NCBI GenBank assembly: GCA_003555415.1
Contig: PWHX01000011.1
Span: forward strand, 1 to 10,088
Length of the DNA: 10,088 bases
Direction of reading: 5' to 3'
From: Syntrophomonadaceae bacterium
GTDB lineage: Bacteria > Bacillota > Dethiobacteria > SKNC01
In this document: positions 1 through 7,696 of the stretch, piece by piece
Numbering within the stretch: the stretch's first letter is position 1
Layout of the letters: every line of letters starts with the position of its first letter
Translations under genes and position numbers: made by a program
The notes under the pieces: generated by a model
Databases searched by the model: none
Seen by the model: only the letters and a program-made list of their open reading frames with translations
What the model was told of the DNA's origin: nothing

Positions 1-137
1 AGGGCTCCCTGGGTAAGGATGCTGAAATTATTGGTGAAGTACAGGAAGGAAGGGGGAAAGTCTTTCTGAAAACCTTTTTTGGAGGAACTAAAAATCTTGA
101 CTATTTAGCAGGAGCCCCCCTTCCCCGTATTTGCTAG
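1..137 (+). CDS. HypE-like / AIR-synthase-family protein, C-terminal end only
   Basis: This is the last 44 codons of a gene entering from the left, read from base 3 and ending with TAG at 135-137. The peptide contains IIGEV, then a GGTKNLDYL segment, and ends in PLPRIC. Known of the family: HypE and related AIR-synthase-fold proteins (COG0309) end in a GGT(R/K)xLDxLxGxPLPRIC-type tail. In true HypE the terminal Cys carries the carbamoyl group that is dehydrated to the cyano ligand of NiFe-hydrogenase. The terminal PRIC is intact here. The missing N-terminal part means true HypE cannot be told from the HypE-like AIR-synthase paralogues common in Clostridia and archaea. The next gene lies 230 bp away behind a terminator, so this belongs to a separate upstream operon. 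Confidence 0.72.
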   Translation, partial: GSLGKDAEIIGEVQEGRGKVFLKTFFGGTKNLDYLAGAPLPRIC

Positions 138-161
138 ATAGGGACAAGTTCCCTGTCTAGC
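133..161 (+). other. strong stem-loop overlapping the stop codon, no U-tract
   Basis: Bases 133-144 pair with 150-161 in a 12-bp stem with one T/G wobble and a 5-nt loop (CAAGT). The stem contains the stop codon of the HypE-like gene. No T-run follows, so it is not a standard intrinsic terminator. A perfect 10-bp palindrome, GAACCGGTTC (163-172), comes directly after it. Possible roles are 3'-end protection of the upstream mRNA or a protein binding site. This is inference from the inverted repeat alone. Confidence 0.5.
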
Positions 162-225
162 TGAACCGGTTCCTCAGTTTCTAAAGATTTATTGGCAAAT
201 ATAAAGAATAATATTTTGGTTAAAC

Positions 226-254
226 TTTACATTTTAAATACTTCACTGTAAACT
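226..254 (+). promoter_or_regulatory. weak candidate sigma-A promoter for the GH13 gene
   Basis: TTTACA (226-231) and TAAACT (249-254) are separated by 17 bp and match 5/6 and 4/6 of the sigma-A boxes. The predicted start near 261 falls inside the terminator hairpin at 259-288. That would either give the GH13 mRNA a 5' hairpin or means this match is fortuitous. No better promoter was seen between the terminator and the gene. Confidence 0.25.
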
Positions 255-258
255 TTGC

Positions 259-288
259 AAAACAGCTGTAAAAATATAGCTGTTTTTT
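259..288 (+). terminator. intrinsic terminator of the HypE-like operon
   Basis: AAAACAGCT (259-267) pairs with AGCTGTTTT (278-286) around an AT-rich 10-nt loop. The stem runs into a T-rich stretch that continues to about 302. It is well placed to end transcription from the HypE-like gene before the GH13 gene. Confidence 0.75.
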
Positions 289-367
289 ATATTTTATTTT
301 TTTAAAAAGAAATAAAAATGACCAAAATAGCAAAAAATATAAGCAACCAAAGAAGGAGGTTTTTATT

Positions 368-2596
368 ATGCGTCACAGGGCAAGAATTCATTATGACAAT
401 GACAATGGTTTTTTAGAACCTGTTTTGTGGATTTGGGTGAGTGATGGAGCTACTTTAGAAAAGGAAATAGCTCCCTCTGGAAGAGATGATTTCGGTGTAT
501 ATTATGACGTGCTGTACAACCGCAGCTGTTTTAATTTTAAATTTAAAGATGGTAAAGGGGAAAAAGTTACCTGGGAGGACAATTCAGTAGACAGATATTA
601 CCATGTTCAGCTGGGCCAAGAAATTTGGACCATGGCTGACAGGCACAATATATATGAAGTTCGTCCTGCTGAGCCTCGGGGTCATGTAAAAGATGTTTAC
701 CAGTCCATAAAACACCTTGTGCCTCAGGATAATTTTTATTTTCCTGATACAGATGTTTCGGGAATGGGAGTAACTTCTATGTTGGGTGCCAATATTTTAA
801 ATGACGGTTCTATTCTTTTTGGTTTTTTTCACCCGCGGGCAGCACGAGTGTACCTTTGCGGAAATTTTAATGATTGGCAGTGTCCGGGCTATCCCTTTCC
901 CCAGAAGGAAAAATTTATAGAGATGGGGCTTTACAGAGGGTTTTACTACCAACCTAATATCTGGCTTGCCAGGATAAAGCCGGATAAAAACATATCAAAT
1001 ATTGAATACAAGTTTTACCTTCAAGGCGGGTCGGTAGATACGGAGAGATATGTGCCAGATCCATATACCAGAGTTTTCAGTGAAGATTATAAAAACAAAA
1101 ATTCAGTAGTAGTAGATCCCACCACATTTAAATGGACCGATCATAACTGGAAAGCATACCAGGTTAAGGACCTTATACTGTATGAGCTGAACGTTTACGG
1201 TTTCACAGATAATGATCCGGATATTCCCGAGGAATACCAGGGAACATTTAAAGGAGTCACCCACCGTATAAAGAAAGGCTACTTTAATGAATTGGGGGTT
1301 ACTGCCATTGGGTTAATGCCTATAACGGAGGTACCATCGCCCCGGCGAGGACTGGGTTATGAGCCTTGCACTTTTATGTCTGTAGAAAAGGATTTTGGCA
1401 CCCCTGATGACTTTAAAGAAATGGTTGATACAGCTCACCAGCATGGGTTGGCAGTTTTAGTTGACAAGGTTTTTAACCATACCTCCAATGATTTTAATCC
1501 TCTGTGGAACTTAATAGATGACGGAAGTGAGGATGGCGGTTTTTATTTTTCCGGTGCCACCATGTGGGGTAATAAAGTAGCTACCGGCAGGGAAGAGGTA
1601 GATAACATGCTGATAGATTCCTGCAAATTGTTTATTAAAGAATACCATGTTGACGGGTTCCGGTTTGATGCAACCCATAGTTACTTTTTAAACCATAAGC
1701 TGCTGCATCGTTTAGCTCATGAAATAAAGGATAAGGGATTTAAACCAGATGCTATTTTAACTGCAGAAAATTTACCCAATGAGCAGGATTTAAACCTGGA
1801 TGGATATAACGGTTATGCCCAGTGGTCAGATATTTTTCACGATAAAATAAAGGCCGTTTTAAGGGAAGGAGAATTTGAGGGCGTTGATAACAGTATTGAA
1901 AACTTTGGATCACCTTTTTATTTCAGCAAAGATTTTTATGCCGCCCATACCAATAATGTAGTAAATTACTGCGAAAGTCATGACGAAAACAGTGTTCAAT
2001 TTGAGGTGGCTACGGGGGGAGAGCATCTACAAGATCCCAAGATTAAAAACAGAAAAGCAAGGTTAGGATTAATGGCTACCATCGTAGCACTAGGTCAGCC
2101 TATGATTTACATGGGTCAGGAGTATGGAATAGAAAGAGAAAGAAACAGGATAGATGTCAACTGGGTAAAATACTCGGAGGATATAAACAGTTTTTACCAG
2201 TGGACAAAGGGATTAATAAATTTGAGGAAGAATCTTGATGCTCTTAAGGTAAACGGTTACGATCCTATGAAAGAGGGAAAATTTTCCTGGATACTAGGTC
2301 CCTGGTTAGAGGATAATAAAGGTGGTCATAAAAGGGTTATCGGATGGAAAGCTGTTGAAAAGGGAGTAATTAAGGAGGAAGTGGCAGTTATGATGAATTT
2401 CGAGGGCTTTGATATTCCTGTTAAGCTGGACCTGGATACTCCTGGCCGGTGGATAAAGCTTGCTGATATAAACCATGTTAATGGAAACAGCAATACCCTG
2501 GAAGACTGGGATAGCTTTGTTACAGAAAACGGTATATTTGATAATTTTATTTTACCGTCTTACAGCGGGTTTATCTACAAGTATCAATCTTTGTAG
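368..2596 (+). CDS. GH13 alpha-glucan enzyme, branching-enzyme-like, with CBM41-like and CBM48 modules
   Basis: A 742-residue cytoplasmic enzyme with no signal peptide. Residues about 5-98 (HYDNDNGF, DDFGVYYDV, then EIWTMADRHNIYEV) resemble a pullulanase-type CBM41 starch-binding module. Residues about 145-235 (FGFFHPRAARVYLCGNFNDW) are a CBM48/isoamylase N-domain. The GH13 barrel follows with its four conserved regions: VDKVFNH (365-371), DGFRFDATH with nucleophile D434, TAEN with acid/base E467, and ESHDE with D539. Region IV reads SHD where most GH13 enzymes have NHD; SHD is typical of glycogen branching enzymes. A beta-sandwich-like tail follows from about 650. The start is set by AAGGAGGT (353-360), 7 nt upstream. 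It lies 28 bp before the GH57 gene, probably in one operon. Reading of the family: alpha-1,4/1,6-glucan remodelling. Branching versus amylase or debranching activity cannot be settled from sequence, so no symbol is given. Confidence 0.85.
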   Translation: MRHRARIHYDNDNGFLEPVLWIWVSDGATLEKEIAPSGRDDFGVYYDVLYNRSCFNFKFKDGKGEKVTWEDNSVDRYYHVQLGQEIWTMADRHNIYEVRPAEPRGHVKDVYQSIKHLVPQDNFYFPDTDVSGMGVTSMLGANILNDGSILFGFFHPRAARVYLCGNFNDWQCPGYPFPQKEKFIEMGLYRGFYYQPNIWLARIKPDKNISNIEYKFYLQGGSVDTERYVPDPYTRVFSEDYKNKNSVVVDPTTFKWTDHNWKAYQVKDLILYELNVYGFTDNDPDIPEEYQGTFKGVTHRIKKGYFNELGVTAIGLMPITEVPSPRRGLGYEPCTFMSVEKDFGTPDDFKEMVDTAHQHGLAVLVDKVFNHTSNDFNPLWNLIDDGSEDGGFYFSGATMWGNKVATGREEVDNMLIDSCKLFIKEYHVDGFRFDATHSYFLNHKLLHRLAHEIKDKGFKPDAILTAENLPNEQDLNLDGYNGYAQWSDIFHDKIKAVLREGEFEGVDNSIENFGSPFYFSKDFYAAHTNNVVNYCESHDENSVQFEVATGGEHLQDPKIKNRKARLGLMATIVALGQPMIYMGQEYGIERERNRIDVNWVKYSEDINSFYQWTKGLINLRKNLDALKVNGYDPMKEGKFSWILGPWLEDNKGGHKRVIGWKAVEKGVIKEEVAVMMNFEGFDIPVKLDLDTPGRWIKLADINHVNGNSNTLEDWDSFVTENGIFDNFILPSYSGFIYKYQSL

Positions 2597-2624
2597 TTTA
2601 AATAAAAGGAGAGACGATAAGATC

Positions 2625-4556
2625 ATGAAAGATGTTTACGTTGTGCTGGCCTTTCACGCTCATGAATTGCTATGGGACCTGCCGGAAATATTGTTAGAAA
2701 ACTTAGAAGATAACAATCTTATGAAAGATACTTTCTTAGATGATAACTATATTAAAAAAAGAAAAGAAGAAAGCCGTGATATTTATTCCTTATGCAGCAA
2801 GTTTGGTGATAAACTTAAGGCTCCTTTATGTGTAGAATATAGCAATGAGCTTTTAGCCCAGATTAAGGAAGTATTGCCAAAGACCTTTAAAAATCTTCAA
2901 AAAGATTATCAAAGAGGAAGGTTATATCCTCTGTATGGGCATGCTCACCATACCCACGTTTCTTTATTAAAGCCTGAGGAAATAATCCAGGAAGTGCAGT
3001 GGAATATGCATTACCTCCATGGTGAAATGGAAGTTCCTTACCCGAAATACAAAGGCTTATTTCCCGCAGAAGCTTCTTTAAGCTATGATAAAATGGAAGG
3101 AATTGAACAGGCAAATATAGATTATGTTATTTTCCCACACCTTTCAAAGAATAAAGTGCCCTTTGAGTTTCAAGGTGACGGAGATTACCAGTATAAACCC
3201 TTCCTGCTAAGGACAGCTCAAAAGAATATATTGGCTTTTCCCCGTAACTTTCCAATATCCCAGGAAATCTGGCGTCCCATTACCAAGATGAAAAGGGATG
3301 AAGTTAAATCACAGGGATATTTGTTGGGCAAGTATCCTGTTTTTTCAGAAGAGTATTTGTACGATCATAAGGAAGAATACCCCATAGAATTAAAGGAAGG
3401 GGTAGAACTTTATAAGGATGTTTTACGACGTGAACTATCCAACGCTCCTCAAAATGGAGTTTTAGTATATATTCAGGATATGGAGCTTATGGATTTCGGG
3501 GATATAGCTATAGAGATCATGGAAAAATCCTGGAAAGATATACTAAAGGAGGAACAGGATAATTATAAAATACATTTTGTTACTCCCGACGAGTATATAG
3601 ACCGCATTGTAAAAGATGAAGGGATTAATAATTTACCTGTACTCTCATTTAGTAAAATAAACTGGGCTCCGGAGATAAGGCTGATACTCAGGGTAGACGG
3701 TCACTATCCTCCCCTGGGAGTTACCGGGATAGGAAGATATACTAGAAAGAATGGTTTGTATGATTATCCCCATATATTCTGGGAAAACGGAAAATATTAC
3801 TGCGGTATATTCGATACTTTGTTGGATAATTTCAATATCTACCAAAATGTACCAGTTCAAGCAAGCTGGCTTAATAATCCTGAATATGAATTAAACAGGG
3901 ATAACAGTCAAGAGGTTAAAATAATACTTTATAACCGCTTAATGAAAAGAGCCTGTAACTGGGGCTGGAGGCCTACCGAGGGCAGGCAAAAACTTCCTTG
4001 CTTAAAAGGATATTTGATATGTTCTATCCTTCTGGAAAAAATGCAAAATTATCCTCCCGAATTAATTCTCAACCGGAATCCTCAAAACATTAATCCAAAA
4101 AATATAGCGGGTATTGTAGAAATTTTAAATACATTTATTGTTGGACGGGTAGACTATTTAAAATACGGCATGGAAAAACTTGCTAAGGAAAAAAATATGG
4201 ATCTAGCTAATGTTTATTCTCATCTTGAAGAAACTTTTTACTGGAAGGATATGGCGGTTAACAATGCTAAAGAGCTTTACAGAGTAAATGAAAGTAATAT
4301 AAATAATGTTGACAAAATGTATAAAACCCTGCTTTTAGTTCGGGATTATTCTCATGCAGTTTTTATGGCAACAGAATATATACAGAGGATCTGGTCTGAA
4401 GTACACGATGTAGAATATTTAGTTGAAAAGATGTATGAATATCTTTACGATATTTATCCTCCCCACTTTCCTTCTATGCTAGATGGAATAGATGCCATGG
4501 AAAAAGAAGATATTGAAAAGTATTTTGCCGGGAAAAAGGAATTAATCCGGTTGTAA
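2625..4556 (+). CDS. glycoside hydrolase family 57 protein (alpha-amylase / glucanotransferase type)
   Basis: A 643-residue GH57 enzyme. Family signatures in order: N-terminal FHAHE (10-14), corresponding to the HxH/HQP metal- or substrate-site region; GHAHHTH (105-111); LFPAEASL, with E149 in the place of the GH57 nucleophile; and IQDMELMDFG, with D285 in the place of the acid/base. The barrel covers about residues 1-335. The remaining 300 residues, with a WAPE motif, many aromatics and a helical end, have no function I can name, although GH57 enzymes often carry helical C-terminal domains. GH57 members of about 650 residues include alpha-amylases and 4-alpha-glucanotransferases acting on maltodextrins and glycogen. 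The ATG at 2625 is preferred; AAGGAG lies 13 nt upstream, a rather long spacing. The frame stays open upstream to 2475, but that part overlaps the GH13 gene and lacks a ribosome binding site. No signal peptide, so it is probably cytoplasmic. Confidence 0.85.
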   Translation: MKDVYVVLAFHAHELLWDLPEILLENLEDNNLMKDTFLDDNYIKKRKEESRDIYSLCSKFGDKLKAPLCVEYSNELLAQIKEVLPKTFKNLQKDYQRGRLYPLYGHAHHTHVSLLKPEEIIQEVQWNMHYLHGEMEVPYPKYKGLFPAEASLSYDKMEGIEQANIDYVIFPHLSKNKVPFEFQGDGDYQYKPFLLRTAQKNILAFPRNFPISQEIWRPITKMKRDEVKSQGYLLGKYPVFSEEYLYDHKEEYPIELKEGVELYKDVLRRELSNAPQNGVLVYIQDMELMDFGDIAIEIMEKSWKDILKEEQDNYKIHFVTPDEYIDRIVKDEGINNLPVLSFSKINWAPEIRLILRVDGHYPPLGVTGIGRYTRKNGLYDYPHIFWENGKYYCGIFDTLLDNFNIYQNVPVQASWLNNPEYELNRDNSQEVKIILYNRLMKRACNWGWRPTEGRQKLPCLKGYLICSILLEKMQNYPPELILNRNPQNINPKNIAGIVEILNTFIVGRVDYLKYGMEKLAKEKNMDLANVYSHLEETFYWKDMAVNNAKELYRVNESNINNVDKMYKTLLLVRDYSHAVFMATEYIQRIWSEVHDVEYLVEKMYEYLYDIYPPHFPSMLDGIDAMEKEDIEKYFAGKKELIRL

Positions 4557-6341
4557 GATAATCATGTTTCCCCGGTACAAAGTAGTGCTGTGTCCTTCAT
4601 CTTTTCCGCCATACTGTTTCCATTGAGAGTTTAAGATTTGTTTATCTTTATAATCAGTAAGGTCTTTGTTTCCTCCACCTAGATTAAACAGGCCCGTTAT
4701 TTTATCCTGATTGTTGTTCCAGCGGTCTATATTTATTATTCGTTTTTCCTTATTTACAGTTACTTTAAGATTATTTTTATCAAGGATTTTCAGCACGGGA
4801 TGGTTTTTTCTCAAATTTATGAGGTCCTTGTAAAAGGTAAACATCCATTGATTTTGTTGGGTCCACTGTTCCGGCGGTGTCAATTTTGAGTTATAGTATG
4901 TCTGGTCATTTTCCGGGTCTGGCACATCGCACCAGTTAAATCTTTTAAATTCCTCCTTTCTTCCCTGGGAAACAGCTTTCTTCAACTCGGGGTCCTGAAA
5001 ATCGGTGAAGAATAGGAAAGGCCTTTTTTCTCCATATTCCTCACCCATAAAAAGAAGCGGGATATAAGGAGAAAAGAAGATCAGACCTGCAGCTGCCTTT
5101 AAAAAAGGAAGTTCTAGAAGGACCGAAAGACGATCTCCTTGGGCACGGTTTCCTACCTGGTCGTGGTTTTGCAGGGCTACTATGAACTGATGCCCCGAAT
5201 TTTCCGAGGCATCAGTTCCCCTTTCTTTTTCCCAAAACTTGGAATACTCCCCGGTATAAAGATAATTTTTATAAACCTTTTCAAGGTTTTCTATTGGCCC
5301 GTAGTCCATGTAATAGCCGTTCTGTTCTTCAGTTAGAAGAACATGAATACTGTGGTGCAGGTCGTCCATCCACTGTGCATCTATACCGTAACCTCCTTTT
5401 TCAGGAGAATTTATTAATTTAACGTCATTCTCGTCTGTTTCAGCTATTATAAAGAAATTACGGCCATTAGCAGCAGCTAATCGCCTGGCTTTAGAGCTAA
5501 TTTCCCGGAGAATATGGTCAGGTCTTTCATCCTGAATAGTATGTACGGCATCCAGCCTTAAGCCGTCAAAATGATATTGTTCCATCCAGTAACTGACATT
5601 ATCCAGGACCATCTGTCGGGTAAATTCACAATATTTATCGTCAAAATTAACTGCTTCTCCCCAGGGAGTTTTGTGTTTAGCGGTAAAATAAGGACCAAAT
5701 ACCGGGAGATAGTTTCCTTCTGGTCCAAAGTGATTATATACCACATCCAAAATAACAGATATGCCCTTTTGATGACAGCTATCTATTAAAAATTTTAAGT
5801 CATCAGGTGTACCGTAATTTTTATTTACACTAAAAAAATTTGCGCCGTCATAACCCCAGTTCCATCTGCCGGGAGTTTGGGTGATAGGCATTAATTCGAT
5901 AGCGTTGATACCTAACTTTAGAAGGTAGTCTAGCCTGTTTACTATAGATTTAAAAGTACCTTCCTTTGTAAAGGTTCCAACATGAATTTCATAAATTACG
6001 TATTTATATAGTTCAATTCCTTTCCAATGGGTATCTTTCCACCCATAAGAGTAGTGGTCTATCATTTGAGAAAAACCATGTACACTAAAGGGTTGGTAGT
6101 TGGAATAAGGGTCCGGGAATTCTCCTTCATTTTCGACTTTAAATTTATATAAGAGGTCAAGACCTAATCCCTCTATAGTGGTGCTGTAAACATTGGGTTC
6201 TTCTTCTTTCATAGGAATTAATTTTTCTTCATTGTCAATCTTTATGATCAGGCTGACTTTTTCTTTATTAAAAGCGAAAACGCGGAATTCAACTTTTTTT
6301 TGATCCCGGTTTAAAATATTTACTCCCATTTTTTTAGACAT
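4542..6341 (-). CDS. treZ: maltooligosyltrehalose trehalohydrolase (GH13_10)
   Basis: A 599-residue cytoplasmic enzyme that releases trehalose from maltooligosyltrehalose. Residues about 1-95 form the short N-terminal E-set/CBM48-like domain with FPDPYSNYQP. The GH13 barrel carries DVVYNH (199-204), DGLRLDAVH with nucleophile D264, AETDEND with E301, and QNHDQVGNRAQGDRL with D394. This last string, together with LLFMGEEYGEKRPFLFFTDF (430-449), is the TreZ hallmark. Length is normal for TreZ. The start is the ATG at 6341, because GAGAGGAG sits 7 nt upstream; an in-frame ATG 11 codons earlier (6374) has only a poor site. The gene is divergent from treT, and its last 15 bp overlap the end of the GH57 gene tail to tail. 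No terminator was found at that junction. The usual partner treY is absent here. Confidence 0.93.
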   Translation of the reverse strand: MSKKMGVNILNRDQKKVEFRVFAFNKEKVSLIIKIDNEEKLIPMKEEEPNVYSTTIEGLGLDLLYKFKVENEGEFPDPYSNYQPFSVHGFSQMIDHYSYGWKDTHWKGIELYKYVIYEIHVGTFTKEGTFKSIVNRLDYLLKLGINAIELMPITQTPGRWNWGYDGANFFSVNKNYGTPDDLKFLIDSCHQKGISVILDVVYNHFGPEGNYLPVFGPYFTAKHKTPWGEAVNFDDKYCEFTRQMVLDNVSYWMEQYHFDGLRLDAVHTIQDERPDHILREISSKARRLAAANGRNFFIIAETDENDVKLINSPEKGGYGIDAQWMDDLHHSIHVLLTEEQNGYYMDYGPIENLEKVYKNYLYTGEYSKFWEKERGTDASENSGHQFIVALQNHDQVGNRAQGDRLSVLLELPFLKAAAGLIFFSPYIPLLFMGEEYGEKRPFLFFTDFQDPELKKAVSQGRKEEFKRFNWCDVPDPENDQTYYNSKLTPPEQWTQQNQWMFTFYKDLINLRKNHPVLKILDKNNLKVTVNKEKRIINIDRWNNNQDKITGLFNLGGGNKDLTDYKDKQILNSQWKQYGGKDEGHSTTLYRGNMIILQPD

Positions 6342-6348
6342 ATCATAA

Positions 6349-6356
6349 CTCCTCTC
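6349..6356 (-). promoter_or_regulatory. treZ ribosome binding site (decides the start)
   Basis: On the minus strand this reads GAGAGGAG and lies 7 nt before the ATG at 6341-6339. It supports the 599-residue form over the 610-residue form starting at 6374. Confidence 0.8.
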
Positions 6357-6367
6357 AATGAATATAG

Positions 6368-6396
6368 TTTTCATAATTTCTTTAAAATAATATAAC
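6368..6396 (+). promoter_or_regulatory. candidate sigma-A promoter of treT
   Basis: TTTTCA (6368-6373, 4/6) and TATAAC (6391-6396, 5/6) are 17 bp apart. The predicted start, about 6403, lies inside the inverted repeat at 6399-6417, which would suit repression. The stretch is very AT-rich, so chance matches are likely. No convincing treZ promoter was found on the minus strand: a TATAAT (6424-6419) is present but lacks a good -35. Confidence 0.35.
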
Positions 6397-6398
6397 CA

Positions 6399-6417
6399 TA
6401 ATATTAAGTTAATATTA
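6399..6417. promoter_or_regulatory. perfect inverted repeat in the treZ/treT spacer, putative operator
   Basis: TAATATTAAGTTAATATTA is a perfect 9-bp inverted repeat around a single G. It sits between the divergent start codons, 2 bp downstream of the candidate treT -10 box. Size and symmetry suit a dimeric repressor controlling one or both genes. The arms are only A and T, so the chance expectation in this spacer is raised. No regulator gene is in the window. Confidence 0.4.
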
Positions 6418-6439
6418 AATTATAAGGAGACTGACAATA

Positions 6440-7681
6440 ATGAAACTTGTGAATGTTGCAAAAAAAAGCTATAAAGATTATCTGTGTTTTATGAGTGAGA
6501 AAGATAAAAAAGAGCTGTATTTTTTAATTGAAAAATTTAAGGATAAAAAAATTGCCATGGTAAATGCTACGGAATTTGGTGGAGGCGTAGCAGAAATATT
6601 ACATTCACTGGTGCCTTTAATGAATGATTTGGGATTAAAAATAGACTGGTGGAAAATGTACGGAGAAGAAGAATTCTATAATGTTACTAAAGCTTTTCAT
6701 AACAGACTCCAGGGTGAAGAGGGAGATTTAAATGAACGGGATATAGAAGTGTATCTTAAATACAACCGGTTGAACGCTATGGAAATGCAAGGTTGTGACT
6801 ACGACTTTATGATAATACATGATCCTCAACCTGCCGCAATAATTGAATATAGAAGTATAGAGAATAAAGGTAAATGGATATGGCGATGCCATATAGATAC
6901 TTCTACCCCTAACTTACAATACTGGAAATTTTTATATAATTATATCGTTAAATACGATGCAGCTATATTTACCATGGAAGATTTTGTTAAAGAAGGGCTG
7001 CATTTAAATAACATTCATTTCATAACTCCCTGTATAGACCCGTTGAGTCTTAAAAATGTTCCACTGGAGATGGAAGAAGCAAAAGAAATTATCAGCAAGT
7101 TCGGAATCGATATTAACCGTCCTCTTATTACTCAAATTTCAAGGTTTGACCCGTGGAAAGACCCCCTGGGAGTTCTTGAAGTTTATAAAATTGTTCGCAA
7201 GGAGTTCCCCAGCGTACAGTTGGCGCTGCTAGGTTCAATGGCCTCTGACGATCCTGAAGGATGGGAGTACCTGTACAGAACCCTTCGAAGGGCTGGGGAG
7301 GATTATGATATTAAAATAATTACTAACTTTAACGGGATATCTAATAAGGAAGTTAACGCTTTTCAAACTGCCTCAGATATAGTTATACAGAAGTCAATTA
7401 AAGAGGGATTTGGCCTTACTGTGGCAGAAGCCTTATGGAAGGGAACTCCGGTAATAGGCGGTAATACAGGGGGTATAAAGCTTCAAATAGAAGACGGTGT
7501 AACCGGTTATCTGGTAGACACGGTTGAGGAATGTGCTCGCAAAGTTTTAAGACTGCTTAGGAATTTGTCGATAGCCGAGGAAATGGAAAAGGCAGGCAGG
7601 GAGAAGGTTCAAAAAGAATATCTTATAACTAATAAAATTTTAAATTATCTAAGATTATTCAATAAAATGTGCGATTCTTAA
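6440..7681 (+). CDS. treT: trehalose glycosyltransferring synthase (GT4 family)
   Basis: A 413-residue GT-B fold retaining glycosyltransferase of the TreT type, which reversibly makes trehalose from NDP-glucose and glucose. The N-terminal domain has VNATEFGGGVAEIL (41-54), WWKMYG (70-75) and IIHDPQPA (125-132), all characteristic of the TreT/trehalose phosphorylase group. The C-terminal domain has SRFDPWKDP (234-242) with R235 and K240 in the donor phosphate-binding positions, then KEGFGLTVAEALWKGTPVIGG, whose E322 and E330 make the GT4 EX7E motif. Length equals that of archaeal TreT enzymes (about 410). AAGGAGA (6424-6430) precedes the ATG by about 9-10 nt. No clear terminator follows before the tRNA promoter. 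A GT4 trehalose phosphorylase is the main alternative; sequence alone does not fix the donor. Confidence 0.87.
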   Translation: MKLVNVAKKSYKDYLCFMSEKDKKELYFLIEKFKDKKIAMVNATEFGGGVAEILHSLVPLMNDLGLKIDWWKMYGEEEFYNVTKAFHNRLQGEEGDLNERDIEVYLKYNRLNAMEMQGCDYDFMIIHDPQPAAIIEYRSIENKGKWIWRCHIDTSTPNLQYWKFLYNYIVKYDAAIFTMEDFVKEGLHLNNIHFITPCIDPLSLKNVPLEMEEAKEIISKFGIDINRPLITQISRFDPWKDPLGVLEVYKIVRKEFPSVQLALLGSMASDDPEGWEYLYRTLRRAGEDYDIKIITNFNGISNKEVNAFQTASDIVIQKSIKEGFGLTVAEALWKGTPVIGGNTGGIKLQIEDGVTGYLVDTVEECARKVLRLLRNLSIAEEMEKAGREKVQKEYLITNKILNYLRLFNKMCDS

Positions 7682-7696
7682 ATCGAATTGGTTCTC

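Noticed and set aside
318..416. Short plus-strand frame from ATG 318 across the GH13 start
   Set aside because: Weak ribosome binding site, lysine/asparagine-rich AT-driven sequence, and it overlaps the well-supported GH13 gene.
2475..2624. Upstream extension of the GH57 frame to an ATG at 2475
   Set aside because: It overlaps the GH13 coding region in another frame, has no ribosome binding site, and the family homology begins at the ATG at 2625.
2887..3114. Minus-strand frame inside the GH57 gene
   Set aside because: Shadow of a well-supported gene, with no ribosome binding site or recognisable protein; the same applies to 3645-3860 and 9240-9425.
5139..5336. Plus-strand frames within treZ (also 5571-5789) and minus-strand 5558-5746
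   Set aside because: Opposite-strand or other-frame shadows of treZ, which is certain from its GH13 motifs.
6342..6374. Longer treZ starting at 6374
   Set aside because: Poor ribosome binding site there, while GAGAGGAG sits correctly before the ATG at 6341; the extra 11 residues are not part of the TreZ domain.
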